Notes: a model not told the origin generated them from the letters alone. A DNA stretch of 10,046 nucleotides from Candidatus Thiodiazotropha taylori (GCA_019100305.1 JAHRHW010000133.1:1-10046); one strand, 5' to 3'; positions 1 through 6,624 are shown, counted from the stretch's first letter. Numbers and translations: made by a program.

Positions 1-565
1 AACCATCCCCGGACAACATGCCCCGTACCACATCCACGATGTGTTCAACCGGCATACCATAGGGAATAACTGCCGCCAATGCCCCCTTCCGATCGATCAG
101 ATAGAGATTGGCTGAGTGATCGATACTGTACCCTCCCCCTTCCTTATCCTTGCGCTGATACTTCACCCGGTATTGTCGTGCCACTTCTTTGACCGTGGTT
201 TCAGTGCCGGTCAAACCAACAATTTCACTATTGAAGTAACCTACATAGTCACTCAGAACGGCCGGAGTATCCCGATCCGGGTCCAGGGAGACGAAAAGTC
301 CCTGAAGACGATCCGACTCCTCCCTCAACGTATCGAAAACCACCGCCAGCTTGGCCAGTTCGGTGGGGCAGATATCCGGACAATAGGTGTAGCCGAAAGA
401 GAGCAGTACCAGTTTGCCCTGCAGCTGACTCAGTCTGAAGGTATCATTGTTGTGGTCCGTAAGCGTGAAATCACCACCGATCTCGTCCGTAGCGGCAGAT
501 GCCATGGTCACAGACAGAATGGTGAATAGCAGAACCAGCCAGCGCTTTTTATCGGCCTGCGTCAT
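1..565 (-). CDS. SCO1/SenC/PrrC-family copper chaperone, exported (3' end outside window)
   Basis: This thioredoxin-fold copper-binding protein of the SCO family acts in the periplasm, classically delivering copper to cuproenzymes or reducing their metal-site thiols. The 188 visible codons begin with a Sec signal peptide (cleavage probably after the ASA at residues 22-24). The metal site follows the classic pattern: CPDIC (C62, C66) in the context YTYCPDICP, and a distal histidine, H150, in DHSANLYLID. LDPDRDTP near residue 95 is also characteristic. The stop codon of the upstream gene abuts this ATG directly (TAG then ATG), and a strong GGAGGTG site lies six bases upstream inside the end of that gene, so translational coupling is likely. 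It is the third gene of the mtoX operon, which suggests it supplies copper to methanethiol oxidase (inference). The C-terminus is cut by the window edge. Confidence 0.93.
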   Translation of the reverse strand, partial: MTQADKKRWLVLLFTILSVTMASAATDEIGGDFTLTDHNNDTFRLSQLQGKLVLLSFGYTYCPDICPTELAKLAVVFDTLREESDRLQGLFVSLDPDRDTPAVLSDYVGYFNSEIVGLTGTETTVKEVARQYRVKYQRKDKEGGGYSIDHSANLYLIDRKGALAAVIPYGMPVEHIVDVVRGMLSGDG

Positions 566-2524
566 CTAACGCACCTCCACTTCGCTGCCATGCACCCAGC
601 TGGGATCCCCTTCCCCCACATCGCCTACCGGTGCGTCGAATGCATCCGCAACCAGGGTATCCACGTTACTGCCGGTGAGGGACTGCATAAAATCAACCAG
701 ATCCGATTTCTCCTGTGAGGAGAGACCGAGCGGGCGGATCAGAGGATCGAGGAGTTCATTGGGCACCCCTCCCTGATCATAGAAATCGACCACCTCGTGC
801 AGGCTGCTGAGTGAACCGTTGTGCATATAGGGTGCGGTAAGAGCCACGTTGCGTAGGCTGGGGGTCTTATACTTCCAACGATCATGAGGATTCTGAGTCA
901 CCTCATAGCGGCCCACATCGGTGGCTTGTTTCTCCCCCACCTGATCGATAATCGCACGATCGATATCGATGGTAATCCCTGGGGCAACTGTCACCTGCTG
1001 TTTGTCCGGAAAAATCCCCATCGACTCCCGGTAACCGATTCCAGTGTTGTGCAGTTGATCATCCATGAACAGGGCACTGCGTTCTCCGATTGAGTGGCAG
1101 GCAACGCATCCCGCCTTACCGGTAAAGATCTCAAACCCCCGCTTAGCCGAATCGGAGAGCGCTGTCTGATCACCCGCATAACGCCATCGGTCGAATGGGG
1201 AGTCCGCAGAAACCAGAGCACGCTGATAACTGGCCAGCGCCATGCCCAGTGTCTCCATCGACACGCCTCTGCCATCGAAGGCATCTTCAAAAAGACCTCG
1301 GTAGTCGTCGATCTGACGGACTTTGTTCAGAACATAACCGATCGATGGATTGGCCATCTCGTTGTTCGCCAGCAAAGGCCCCCAGGCCTGTTGTTCCAGA
1401 TTCTCCTCCCGGCCATCATGGAACAGCAGATTACTGTAAGCCGAGTTGTAGACCGAAGGAGAGTTGCGTCGTACCGAACGTCCTTCGATACCCACTGCCA
1501 TGGCCAGTTCATTGCTGGTAAATCCCTGTTCCGGCACATGGCACATGGCACAGGAGAACGTATCGTTGAGCGACAGTCTGCGATCGTAAAACAGCTTTCG
1601 GCCCAAATCGATCTTCTCCCGGGACAAAGGATTGTCAGCCGGCACCGGGATCGCCGGCAGTCCCAATGGGGGATTGCTGGCAATCGACAGCAGGTCAGCC
1701 TTTGCACCCTTTCTCAACTCCAAATCCTGTGAATCGGTGACGTAGCTGCTGAGTTCATATCCCAGTTTATTGTCACCCGGTTTGGAGAGCTGGGAAGTGT
1801 GCTGAGAGACCATCGCCAGCTTGATGGTCTCATCACTTGCCTGCTCATGTTGAAGAACTGTTTTCAGATCATTGATGATCAGATCGTGATGCAGGAAATC
1901 AACACTGTATATATTACGAATGTTCTTTTCTGGATCGATGAGGAATACTCTGAGCACATGACTGTATCCCACATTGGTCCTGCCACTGCTATCGGTCTCA
2001 CGTAAGATTACCTGATTATAGGATTTCAGAATCGGATCCAGGCTCTGCATTGAGGCCGTGGTGACGAACTGCCATTCACCGGCACTCCCTGCATAACGAA
2101 AGTTATTGCCGTACAACTCCATTACCGATGGGGTATCGACCTCCGGATCAAAACTGAGACTGATCAATTTCAGTCTGCTGGCCAGTACTGGATCCCGTTT
2201 CATTGCCGATTTGATCTTGTAAAAGACATGAGATGTCAGCGGACAACCGTTAACATCACTGCAAGTGCTGTAGATAAATGCCAGCAACACATATTTGTCA
2301 TTGAAAAGCTCATACAGTGTTCGCCTTTGACCCTTGGCAATCAGAACCTCACCATTCGATGCCTCACCCAAGGGTGGCAGTTGATAACTGCCGATCTCCG
2401 GCAGTTCGTAAGCCAAATCACCATAACCTGGCGCCGAGATGATCGCAGGATTGACCGAATCGGCGTCAACCGTTGATACGACTATTGCCGCAATCAGAAA
2501 AGCTTGGATAAATCGAAAGACCAT
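566..2524 (-). CDS. Fused SCO-like domain and MauG/di-haem cytochrome c peroxidase-like protein, exported
   Basis: A 652-residue two-domain periplasmic protein. I chose the ATG at 2524 because it is preceded by GGGAG at five bases and opens a clear signal peptide (hydrophobic residues 8-17, then STVDAD). The reading frame continues 23 codons further upstream, but those look non-coding. Residues about 40-225 are SCO-like: the thiol pair C88 and C94 lies in CSDVNGCP, followed by LSFDPEVDTP and H189 in YSHVLRVFLID. Residues about 285-620 are a di-haem peroxidase/MauG domain with two c-type haem sites, CAMCH (325-329) and CVACH (473-477), plus LFHDGREENLEQQA and APYMHNGSL, the region carrying distal ligands in this family. 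MauG of methylamine dehydrogenase oxidises tryptophans of its partner to make a quinone cofactor. Here the likely client is the MtoX enzyme encoded just upstream, though simple peroxide removal is an alternative. The SCO thiols are spaced CX5C instead of the usual CX3C. Confidence 0.93.
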   Translation of the reverse strand: MVFRFIQAFLIAAIVVSTVDADSVNPAIISAPGYGDLAYELPEIGSYQLPPLGEASNGEVLIAKGQRRTLYELFNDKYVLLAFIYSTCSDVNGCPLTSHVFYKIKSAMKRDPVLASRLKLISLSFDPEVDTPSVMELYGNNFRYAGSAGEWQFVTTASMQSLDPILKSYNQVILRETDSSGRTNVGYSHVLRVFLIDPEKNIRNIYSVDFLHHDLIINDLKTVLQHEQASDETIKLAMVSQHTSQLSKPGDNKLGYELSSYVTDSQDLELRKGAKADLLSIASNPPLGLPAIPVPADNPLSREKIDLGRKLFYDRRLSLNDTFSCAMCHVPEQGFTSNELAMAVGIEGRSVRRNSPSVYNSAYSNLLFHDGREENLEQQAWGPLLANNEMANPSIGYVLNKVRQIDDYRGLFEDAFDGRGVSMETLGMALASYQRALVSADSPFDRWRYAGDQTALSDSAKRGFEIFTGKAGCVACHSIGERSALFMDDQLHNTGIGYRESMGIFPDKQQVTVAPGITIDIDRAIIDQVGEKQATDVGRYEVTQNPHDRWKYKTPSLRNVALTAPYMHNGSLSSLHEVVDFYDQGGVPNELLDPLIRPLGLSSQEKSDLVDFMQSLTGSNVDTLVADAFDAPVGDVGEGDPSWVHGSEVEVR

Positions 2525-2541
2525 AAATGCTCCCAGGCGCC

Positions 2542-2578
2542 GACAATCCCGGCCCACAGAGTTGCAGCCGGGATCGTC
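2542..2578 (-). other. Intercistronic hairpin between mtoX and the SCO-MauG gene
   Basis: Arms at 2542-2553 and 2567-2578 form a 12-position stem with one mismatch. The inner eight bases (ATCCCGGC/GCCGGGAT) are perfect and enclose a 13-base loop. It sits in the 93-base gap after the mtoX stop codon and just before the next ribosome site. No T-run follows on the minus strand, so it is not a classical terminator. It may stabilise the mtoX mRNA 3' end or lower downstream expression (inference). Confidence 0.5.
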
Positions 2579-2617
2579 ATTTGCGGACCCCAAACAGAGA
2601 TCCGCATCGGACAGATA

Positions 2618-4006
2618 CTACTTGCCTGTGGTATCCAGACCGGCTACGGAGATCTGCCTATCCTCAGGTCTGACTTGACCATACAGGGAGTAGGCACCGA
2701 ATCGCATCTGATGCGCCCGACCAAGCTTGAGCGCCTTGAAATCGATAGCGAACTTCTCAACCAGCTGCTCTCCATTCCAGACGTAGCTCTTGAAGTACTG
2801 CTCATTGTCGCCACCCTTCTTGTCCCAGTTGGCCAGCAGTGAAGAGGTGTAGTAGATACGGGTGCTGTCCCAGCTGGATGAGGCCATGTTGACCTGCCTG
2901 CCGATCACCTTCTCATAGACCTGTTTTGGTTTATGGGGGTTGGTCATATCGAACAGCCGGGTCTTACCATCCATAAATGTGTTGACCCAGAGGCGACTGT
3001 CATCAGAGCTGATCGAGATATCCACCGGCAGAGGCACTTTCGAGGCATCACCCACATCGGCAACCGCTTCTGCCTGCCATTCACCCTGTTGATCTTCATA
3101 GATCAGCCAGATCTTGGAGGTCAAAGCCGTCGTGGTGACACACCAGTTGTTGTTGGGTTGCCAGGCACAACGGATCTCCAGCGGCGCACCGGGAACATCA
3201 AAAACCTTTTTAGGCTTTTTAGTGTGCAGATCCCAAAGCACCACCGTATTACCAAAGCGCTTCATCGCCTCCTTATCCTGCAACATTTTACCGAAATCCA
3301 TCATGTAGTTGGACCAGCCGGTAAATGAGGAGGTGAGCATGATGTTACGGCGAGGCAGTACACGAAGATCATAGTTGTAACCATCGGCATACTTACCGGT
3401 TTTCTCCGCACCGCGCAGATTCTGGTCGGTGGGCATCCAATGGGTGGCGATATACTCGCCTTCGTTGGTGTATTCAACCAACGCAGTACGACCACCATGA
3501 TCCTTATTGTTTGAAAGACCTGTGATCATGATGCGTCCGGGCAATGCATAGGTCGTATGGGGACCGACCACACCGCCACTTTTCTCGACAAAGTCGGTGA
3601 CGACTTTATGCAGCTTGGGTTTCGCTGGGTCAGTATGGACATCGAAGATGAAAAGTTTGTTGGTATCGAGACCGCCCGCCCAGAGGTAGCGACGATCGTC
3701 GGTAAATCCTGAATGGTGCGCTTCATTGCGTCCGCCAACGGAAAGTGAATCGACCACTTTGCCGTAGTTAGCCGATTTGGGATTGACATCGACAGTGACA
3801 AGTTTGTCCTGACCGTCTCCCATGCCTTCAATACCCAACGTCCAGACATAGACAAAATCTTCCTGGCCGACAATCTTGGCCATGTAGGGTGACTGACAGG
3901 TCTCATCGGCCTGCAGGGGTAGCGTGGCACCAAACAGGGTGGTGCCAACAGCCAGGGCGGATGCCAGTGCAATGGATTTGGCAGGCTTATTTTTGAACAG
4001 CCTCAT
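2618..4006 (-). CDS. mtoX: Methanethiol oxidase, SBP56 (selenium-binding protein) family, periplasmic
   Basis: This family oxidises methanethiol with O2 and water to formaldehyde, hydrogen sulfide and hydrogen peroxide, and uses copper. The 462-residue product starts with a Sec signal peptide (cleavage probably after LQA at 31-33), as expected for the bacterial enzyme. SBP56 landmarks in order: VDVNPKSANYGKVV (72-85), EAHHSG with H97 and H98, VGPHTTY with H150, YDLRVLPRRNIM (212-223), APLEIRC (274-280), LPVDISISSDDSRLWVNT (326-343), and RAHQMRFG with H432. The conserved histidines are the likely metal ligands. From memory of human SELENBP1, its selenium-linked cysteine lies just after HHSGW. 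Here that stretch reads HHSGFTDDRR, without cysteine, which favours the oxidase role over selenium binding. An AGGAGG site lies eight bases before the ATG. The downstream SCO and MauG genes strongly support the assignment. Confidence 0.93.
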   Translation of the reverse strand: MRLFKNKPAKSIALASALAVGTTLFGATLPLQADETCQSPYMAKIVGQEDFVYVWTLGIEGMGDGQDKLVTVDVNPKSANYGKVVDSLSVGGRNEAHHSGFTDDRRYLWAGGLDTNKLFIFDVHTDPAKPKLHKVVTDFVEKSGGVVGPHTTYALPGRIMITGLSNNKDHGGRTALVEYTNEGEYIATHWMPTDQNLRGAEKTGKYADGYNYDLRVLPRRNIMLTSSFTGWSNYMMDFGKMLQDKEAMKRFGNTVVLWDLHTKKPKKVFDVPGAPLEIRCAWQPNNNWCVTTTALTSKIWLIYEDQQGEWQAEAVADVGDASKVPLPVDISISSDDSRLWVNTFMDGKTRLFDMTNPHKPKQVYEKVIGRQVNMASSSWDSTRIYYTSSLLANWDKKGGDNEQYFKSYVWNGEQLVEKFAIDFKALKLGRAHQMRFGAYSLYGQVRPEDRQISVAGLDTTGK

Positions 4007-4014
4007 GATTAAAA

Positions 4015-4020
4015 CCTCCT
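4015..4020 (-). promoter_or_regulatory. Ribosome binding site of mtoX
   Basis: AGGAGG on the minus strand lies eight bases upstream of the mtoX ATG. It is a near-perfect Shine-Dalgarno that fixes the start codon and implies strong translation. Confidence 0.85.
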
Positions 4021-4223
4021 AGTGGTAATAATTTTTTTACTGCTATTCAGCCTTACCTCAGCCCTGCCAATGCAGATGGCCAATCCCGGATTGATCTGAC
4101 TATCCAGGCCGGGTGGGTACTACTTAAAAAACTTGATTGCCAAAGATCCCTAGGCACAGGAGCCGTTCGACCCTCCGTAGTCCTGCTGCGATACAGCTGG
4201 CAGTGAGGTAAGCGGCTAAAATG

Positions 4224-4252
4224 AAAATAGAATGAATATTCATTCTTGTCAA
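4224..4252 (-). promoter_or_regulatory. Sigma-70 promoter of the mtoX operon
   Basis: On the minus strand the -35 box TTGACA (4247-4252) is a perfect consensus match. A 17-base spacer leads to the -10 box TATTTT (4224-4229). Transcription would start near 4217, leaving a leader of about 210 bases before the mtoX ATG. An A/T-rich stretch just upstream (4251-4260) could serve as an UP element. The spacer is almost exactly the 18-base palindrome listed separately, so this promoter is probably repressible. Confidence 0.75.
4229..4246. promoter_or_regulatory. Putative TetR-family operator, perfect 18-base palindrome
   Basis: AGAATGAATATTCATTCT is its own reverse complement over all 18 bases. Its core resembles known TetR-family operators such as the TGAATGA-TA-TCATTCA type bound by Bacillus FadR. 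It fills the spacer between the -35 and -10 boxes of the mtoX promoter, so a bound dimer would block RNA polymerase. The only regulator gene in the window is the divergent tetR gene, which makes it the likely binder (inference). Confidence 0.75.
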
Positions 4253-4297
4253 ATTTTTTACTATGCTATGGTGGTGAAAGGGTGGAAATACCGATTC

Positions 4298-4309
4298 GCA
4301 CCATGGTGC
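4298..4309. promoter_or_regulatory. Perfect 12-base palindrome upstream of the mtoX promoter
   Basis: GCACCATGGTGC is perfectly self-complementary and centred about 85 bases upstream of the predicted mtoX transcription start. That is a common position for activator binding. I do not recognise the cognate factor, and a palindrome of this size could arise by chance. Confidence 0.25.
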
Positions 4310-4320
4310 TTTACCTAAAA

Positions 4321-4334
4321 ATACCCCCGGGTAT
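4321..4334. promoter_or_regulatory. Candidate CsoR/CstR-like operator
   Basis: ATACCCCCGGGTAT has six-base arms (ATACCC/GGGTAT) around a short C-rich centre. This is the general look of operators used by the CsoR/RcnR/FrmR/CstR family, whose members sense copper, nickel, formaldehyde or persulfide. It lies upstream of the mtoX promoter. No gene for such a regulator is in the window, so the call rests on sequence resemblance only. Confidence 0.3.
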
Positions 4335-4520
4335 AAGGCCTGGGGCAAAAAGAACGGCATTCCTATTTCAAAGGCGCGTCACCGTTATCAGGGCCTTCCC
4401 GTAGCAAACGGATAGATGCCCAAACTCAGCTCATCCTGAGTGATAGCGCTGTTTCAATGCGGGTGCAGCATGGCGGGAGATTCGGAGAGATCGAGATTAA
4501 AACCCTCCAGTGGGTGCTTT

Positions 4521-4548
4521 TGTACCTTAGGCAACACTGGATATAATT
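4521..4548 (+). promoter_or_regulatory. Possible tetR promoter
   Basis: A perfect -10 box TATAAT (4543-4548) faces tetR. The best upstream partner is a weak TTGTAC (4521-4526) at 16 bases. If used, the tetR mRNA would carry a leader of roughly 300 bases containing several hairpins. I found no better promoter closer to tetR. Confidence 0.4.
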
Positions 4549-4566
4549 GGTTAAAAAATAGTATTT

Positions 4567-4603
4567 GACAGGACCTGAGATGAGGAATCCGATTGGGCCT
4601 GTC
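4567..4603 (+). other. Hairpin in the putative tetR leader
   Basis: Arms GACAGGACC (4567-4575) and GGGCCTGTC (4595-4603) pair at eight of nine positions around a 19-base loop. It is one of a series with smaller stems at 4615-4630 (ACGCC/GGCGT), 4700-4719 (CCGCC/GGCGG) and 4789-4814. The function is unknown. Confidence 0.35.
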
Positions 4604-4788
4604 GAGTCTGGAGAACGCCAATCAAGGCGTGAGGAGATAAGTTTGGCTGTTCCCCATGAACGACAAGCATCTGAATCTGATATTTTTTCAAGCCACTCAC
4701 CGCCAACTTCGGGGGGCGGAGAAATCTTATCCCAGGTTGGTGCTAGCAATCGATCCCATTTAGTCACGACAGATCACTCACTCCGTCT

Positions 4789-4814
4789 TGCTGAAGAAAA
4801 CCATCGTTTCAGCA
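4789..4814 (+). other. Hairpin shortly before tetR
   Basis: TGCTGAA (4789-4795) and TTCAGCA (4808-4814) form a perfect seven-base stem with a 12-base loop, ending 43 bases before the tetR ATG. No T-run follows, so it is not a terminator. It could influence tetR translation or be incidental. Confidence 0.3.
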
Positions 4815-4857
4815 GGGCTGATCGGATTCGCCTTAATCGGCCTTAGCAGGTACCCAC

Positions 4858-5475
4858 ATGCTCCATCTGAAAAAAGCCGCGACGGAAGATCTACCGGTCT
4901 ACGACCGCATCCTCAGTACAGCCCTCGATCTGTTTGTCGAACGTGGTTACCACAATGTATCGATTCATGACATCCAGAAGTTGGCGAATGTCAGTATCGG
5001 CTCGATCTACAACCATTTCGGGGGAAAGGAAGGGGTTGCTAAAGCCCTCTATTACCACTTGATCAGAGAGATGGAAGAGCTGGTTGCCGATGTGATCGAC
5101 GAAAATCTGAGCTTTCGTGAGAGCTGCAACCGGATTATCTCACTGCTGTTTGAGTATACCGAGAGCAAGCGCAATATCGTCGCCTACGTACTGCATGCCA
5201 AACACCAGGAGTTTCTGCCGGATGAGCCTCCGATCTGCAGTTCTACCCCGTTCAAGACCATGCGCAATATCGTACAGCGGGGGATGGAATCCGGTGAGAT
5301 CCGCGAGGGGGATCCCTGGGTAGTCGCCTCGGGTGTCTTTGGCGGTGCGATTCGCTTGATTCATCTGCGACTGGACGGGGTGCTGAATGTCCCTCTGCCG
5401 GAGCTTTACGATGAGCTGATCGATTGTATGTGGCACGGCATGGAACCCATTTCCATCCAGGAAAGCGTGGCTTGA
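4858..5475 (+). CDS. TetR/AcrR-family transcriptional regulator
   Basis: A 205-residue protein of normal TetR length that should bind DNA as a dimer and release it on binding a ligand. The N-terminal helix-turn-helix spans residues about 18-62. The recognition segment IHDIQKLANVSIGSIYNHF followed by GGKEGVAKALYYH is a textbook TetR signature. The remaining helices (about 70-200) form the ligand-binding and dimerisation domain, which is too variable for ligand prediction. It carries several cysteines (for example C113 and C136 by my count). The ATG has only a weak purine stretch (AGCAGG) before it. The gene diverges from the mtoX operon, and a perfect palindrome sits inside the mtoX promoter, so it probably represses mtoX and responds to methanethiol, a related thiol or a product (inference). 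It converges on srkA with a 62-base gap. Confidence 0.92.
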   Translation: MLHLKKAATEDLPVYDRILSTALDLFVERGYHNVSIHDIQKLANVSIGSIYNHFGGKEGVAKALYYHLIREMEELVADVIDENLSFRESCNRIISLLFEYTESKRNIVAYVLHAKHQEFLPDEPPICSSTPFKTMRNIVQRGMESGEIREGDPWVVASGVFGGAIRLIHLRLDGVLNVPLPELYDELIDCMWHGMEPISIQESVA

Positions 5476-5537
5476 GTCAGCGCTCGACCCCACGCTCAAC
5501 CCCAGAAAAGCCCTCCGGCGTCCGCCCTATCGCTCTG

Positions 5538-6533
5538 TCAGCTATAGACAAGGGGCGGTTCATCCATTTTCGCAAGTTGCTCACGCAGCGTGAGGATATG
5601 GTCCTCCCAAAATCTCACTGAATCGAACCAGGGAAAGGCCGCCGGAAAGGCGGGATCATCCCAGCGTTTGGCAAGCCAGCCCGCATAGTGGACAAGCCTC
5701 AGACTGCGCAACGCCTCCAACAGATGGAGCTCGGCTGGATTGAAATCATAGAACTGGGTGTAACCGTCGAGTAGATCGGCCAGTCTTTCGGTCATATAGC
5801 GACGATCTCCAGAGAGAAACATCCACAGATCCTGCATGGCGGGCCCGGTTCTGGTGTCATCAAAATCGACGATCTGCGGTCCGTCATCCCGCCAGAGAAT
5901 ATTTCCGGGATGGCAATCCCCATGCAGTCGTATGGTGGTGAAGTGACCTGCCTGACTGTAGCAGGATTCGATTCGCTGTTGCAGATCTTTGATAATCGTC
6001 TGATAGGCGCTCAGCAGGTGCGTCGGTAGAAAATCGTGCTCCAGCAGATAGTGGCTGGGTCGTAACAGATAGTGCTCGATGTCGATCTCTGGACGATGGT
6101 TAAAAGATTCAGATGCACCCAGCATATGAATCCTGCCGATGAAGCGCCCCAGTTGTTCCAGATGTGACGGGTCATCCAGTTCCGGCGGGCGTCCCCCTCG
6201 ACAGGGATAGAGGGCAAATCTGAGCCCTTGATGGTGGTGCAGCGTTTCGCCGTTTTCATCAGCGGCGGGTGCGATAACAGGAATCTCCTGATCCGCCAGT
6301 GCCAGGGTAAATTCATGCTCTTCAAGGATCGCCTCATCACTCCAGCGATTGGGACGATAGAACTTCGCCACCAGCGCCGGCCCCTCCTCCATACCGACCT
6401 GATAAACCCGGTTTTCATAGCTGTTGAGTGCCAGAAACTGTCCACTGCTTACAACCCCGGTCGTCTCGATAGCATCGAGCATGGTATCCGGCGTCAGGGA
6501 GGCAAACGCGTGTTGAAATTCGGACTCACTCAT
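5538..6533 (-). CDS. srkA: Stress response serine/threonine kinase SrkA (YihE/RdoA family)
   Basis: A cytoplasmic kinase of the aminoglycoside-phosphotransferase-like fold. In E. coli SrkA protects cells under stress and counters MazEF-mediated death. The 331-residue product matches the 328-residue E. coli protein along its whole length as I recall it. Landmarks are LNSYENRVYQ (36-45), the ATP-site lysine in VAKFYRPNRW (K57), the catalytic loop LHGDCHPGNILWRD (203-216), the metal-binding DFDD (223-226), GPAMQDLWM, and a C-terminal DPAFPAAFPWF. I start at the ATG at 6533 because family similarity begins about there. An in-frame GTG two codons upstream is also possible, since neither has a clear Shine-Dalgarno. 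It follows the methyltransferase gene by about 90 bases on the same strand, so co-transcription is plausible. No dsbA gene, its usual enterobacterial partner, is visible. Confidence 0.94.
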   Translation of the reverse strand: MSESEFQHAFASLTPDTMLDAIETTGVVSSGQFLALNSYENRVYQVGMEEGPALVAKFYRPNRWSDEAILEEHEFTLALADQEIPVIAPAADENGETLHHHQGLRFALYPCRGGRPPELDDPSHLEQLGRFIGRIHMLGASESFNHRPEIDIEHYLLRPSHYLLEHDFLPTHLLSAYQTIIKDLQQRIESCYSQAGHFTTIRLHGDCHPGNILWRDDGPQIVDFDDTRTGPAMQDLWMFLSGDRRYMTERLADLLDGYTQFYDFNPAELHLLEALRSLRLVHYAGWLAKRWDDPAFPAAFPWFDSVRFWEDHILTLREQLAKMDEPPLVYS

Positions 6534-6624
6534 CAACACGATTCTAATGGGAGATCAGCTTCAGAGACAATGATTAAGTGAACCGCCCTTCAGGCGTGGT
6601 ATCGCTGGCCAATCAATCCGATTG

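Larger units (their letters stand above)
4007..4857. other. Long divergent intergenic region between mtoX and tetR
   Basis: About 850 bases without a convincing gene. The three open frames here (minus 4124-4360, minus 4426-4767, plus 4565-4846) have no recognisable domains, no ribosome sites, or start inside the promoter. From left to right it holds the roughly 210-base mtoX leader, the mtoX promoter with nested operator (4224-4252), a 12-base palindrome (4298-4309), a CsoR-like inverted repeat (4321-4334), a small hairpin with ACTCAG/CTGAGT arms (4424-4441), a plus-strand -10 box (4543-4548), and four more hairpins up to the tetR start. Confidence 0.7.

Noticed and set aside
116..529. Open frame of 137 codons on the plus strand at the left edge
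   Set aside because: It is antisense to the SCO1 gene, which has the CPDIC copper site, a signal peptide and a strong ribosome site.
1094..1732. Open frame of 212 codons on the plus strand
   Set aside because: It lies entirely opposite the di-haem domain of the SCO-MauG gene, whose haem motifs and family blocks make the minus strand the coding one. Its product shows no domain.
2525..2593. 23-codon N-terminal extension of the SCO-MauG protein
   Set aside because: It would overlap the intercistronic hairpin and bury the signal peptide. The ATG at 2524 has its own GGGAG site and a proper export signal.
4124..4360. Open frame of 78 codons on the minus strand upstream of mtoX
   Set aside because: It runs across the mtoX promoter and operator, so the predicted mRNA lacks its start. 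There is no ribosome site or recognisable domain.
4426..4767. Opposed open frames on both strands (minus 4426-4767, plus 4565-4846)
   Set aside because: Low-complexity products without domains, with non-ATG starts and no Shine-Dalgarno. Best treated as non-coding until homologues are found.
5464..5496. Inverted repeat AGCGTGG/CCACGCT at the tetR 3' end as a terminator
   Set aside because: The loop is long (19 bases), the left arm lies within coding sequence and no T-run follows in either direction, so it is not convincing as an intrinsic terminator.
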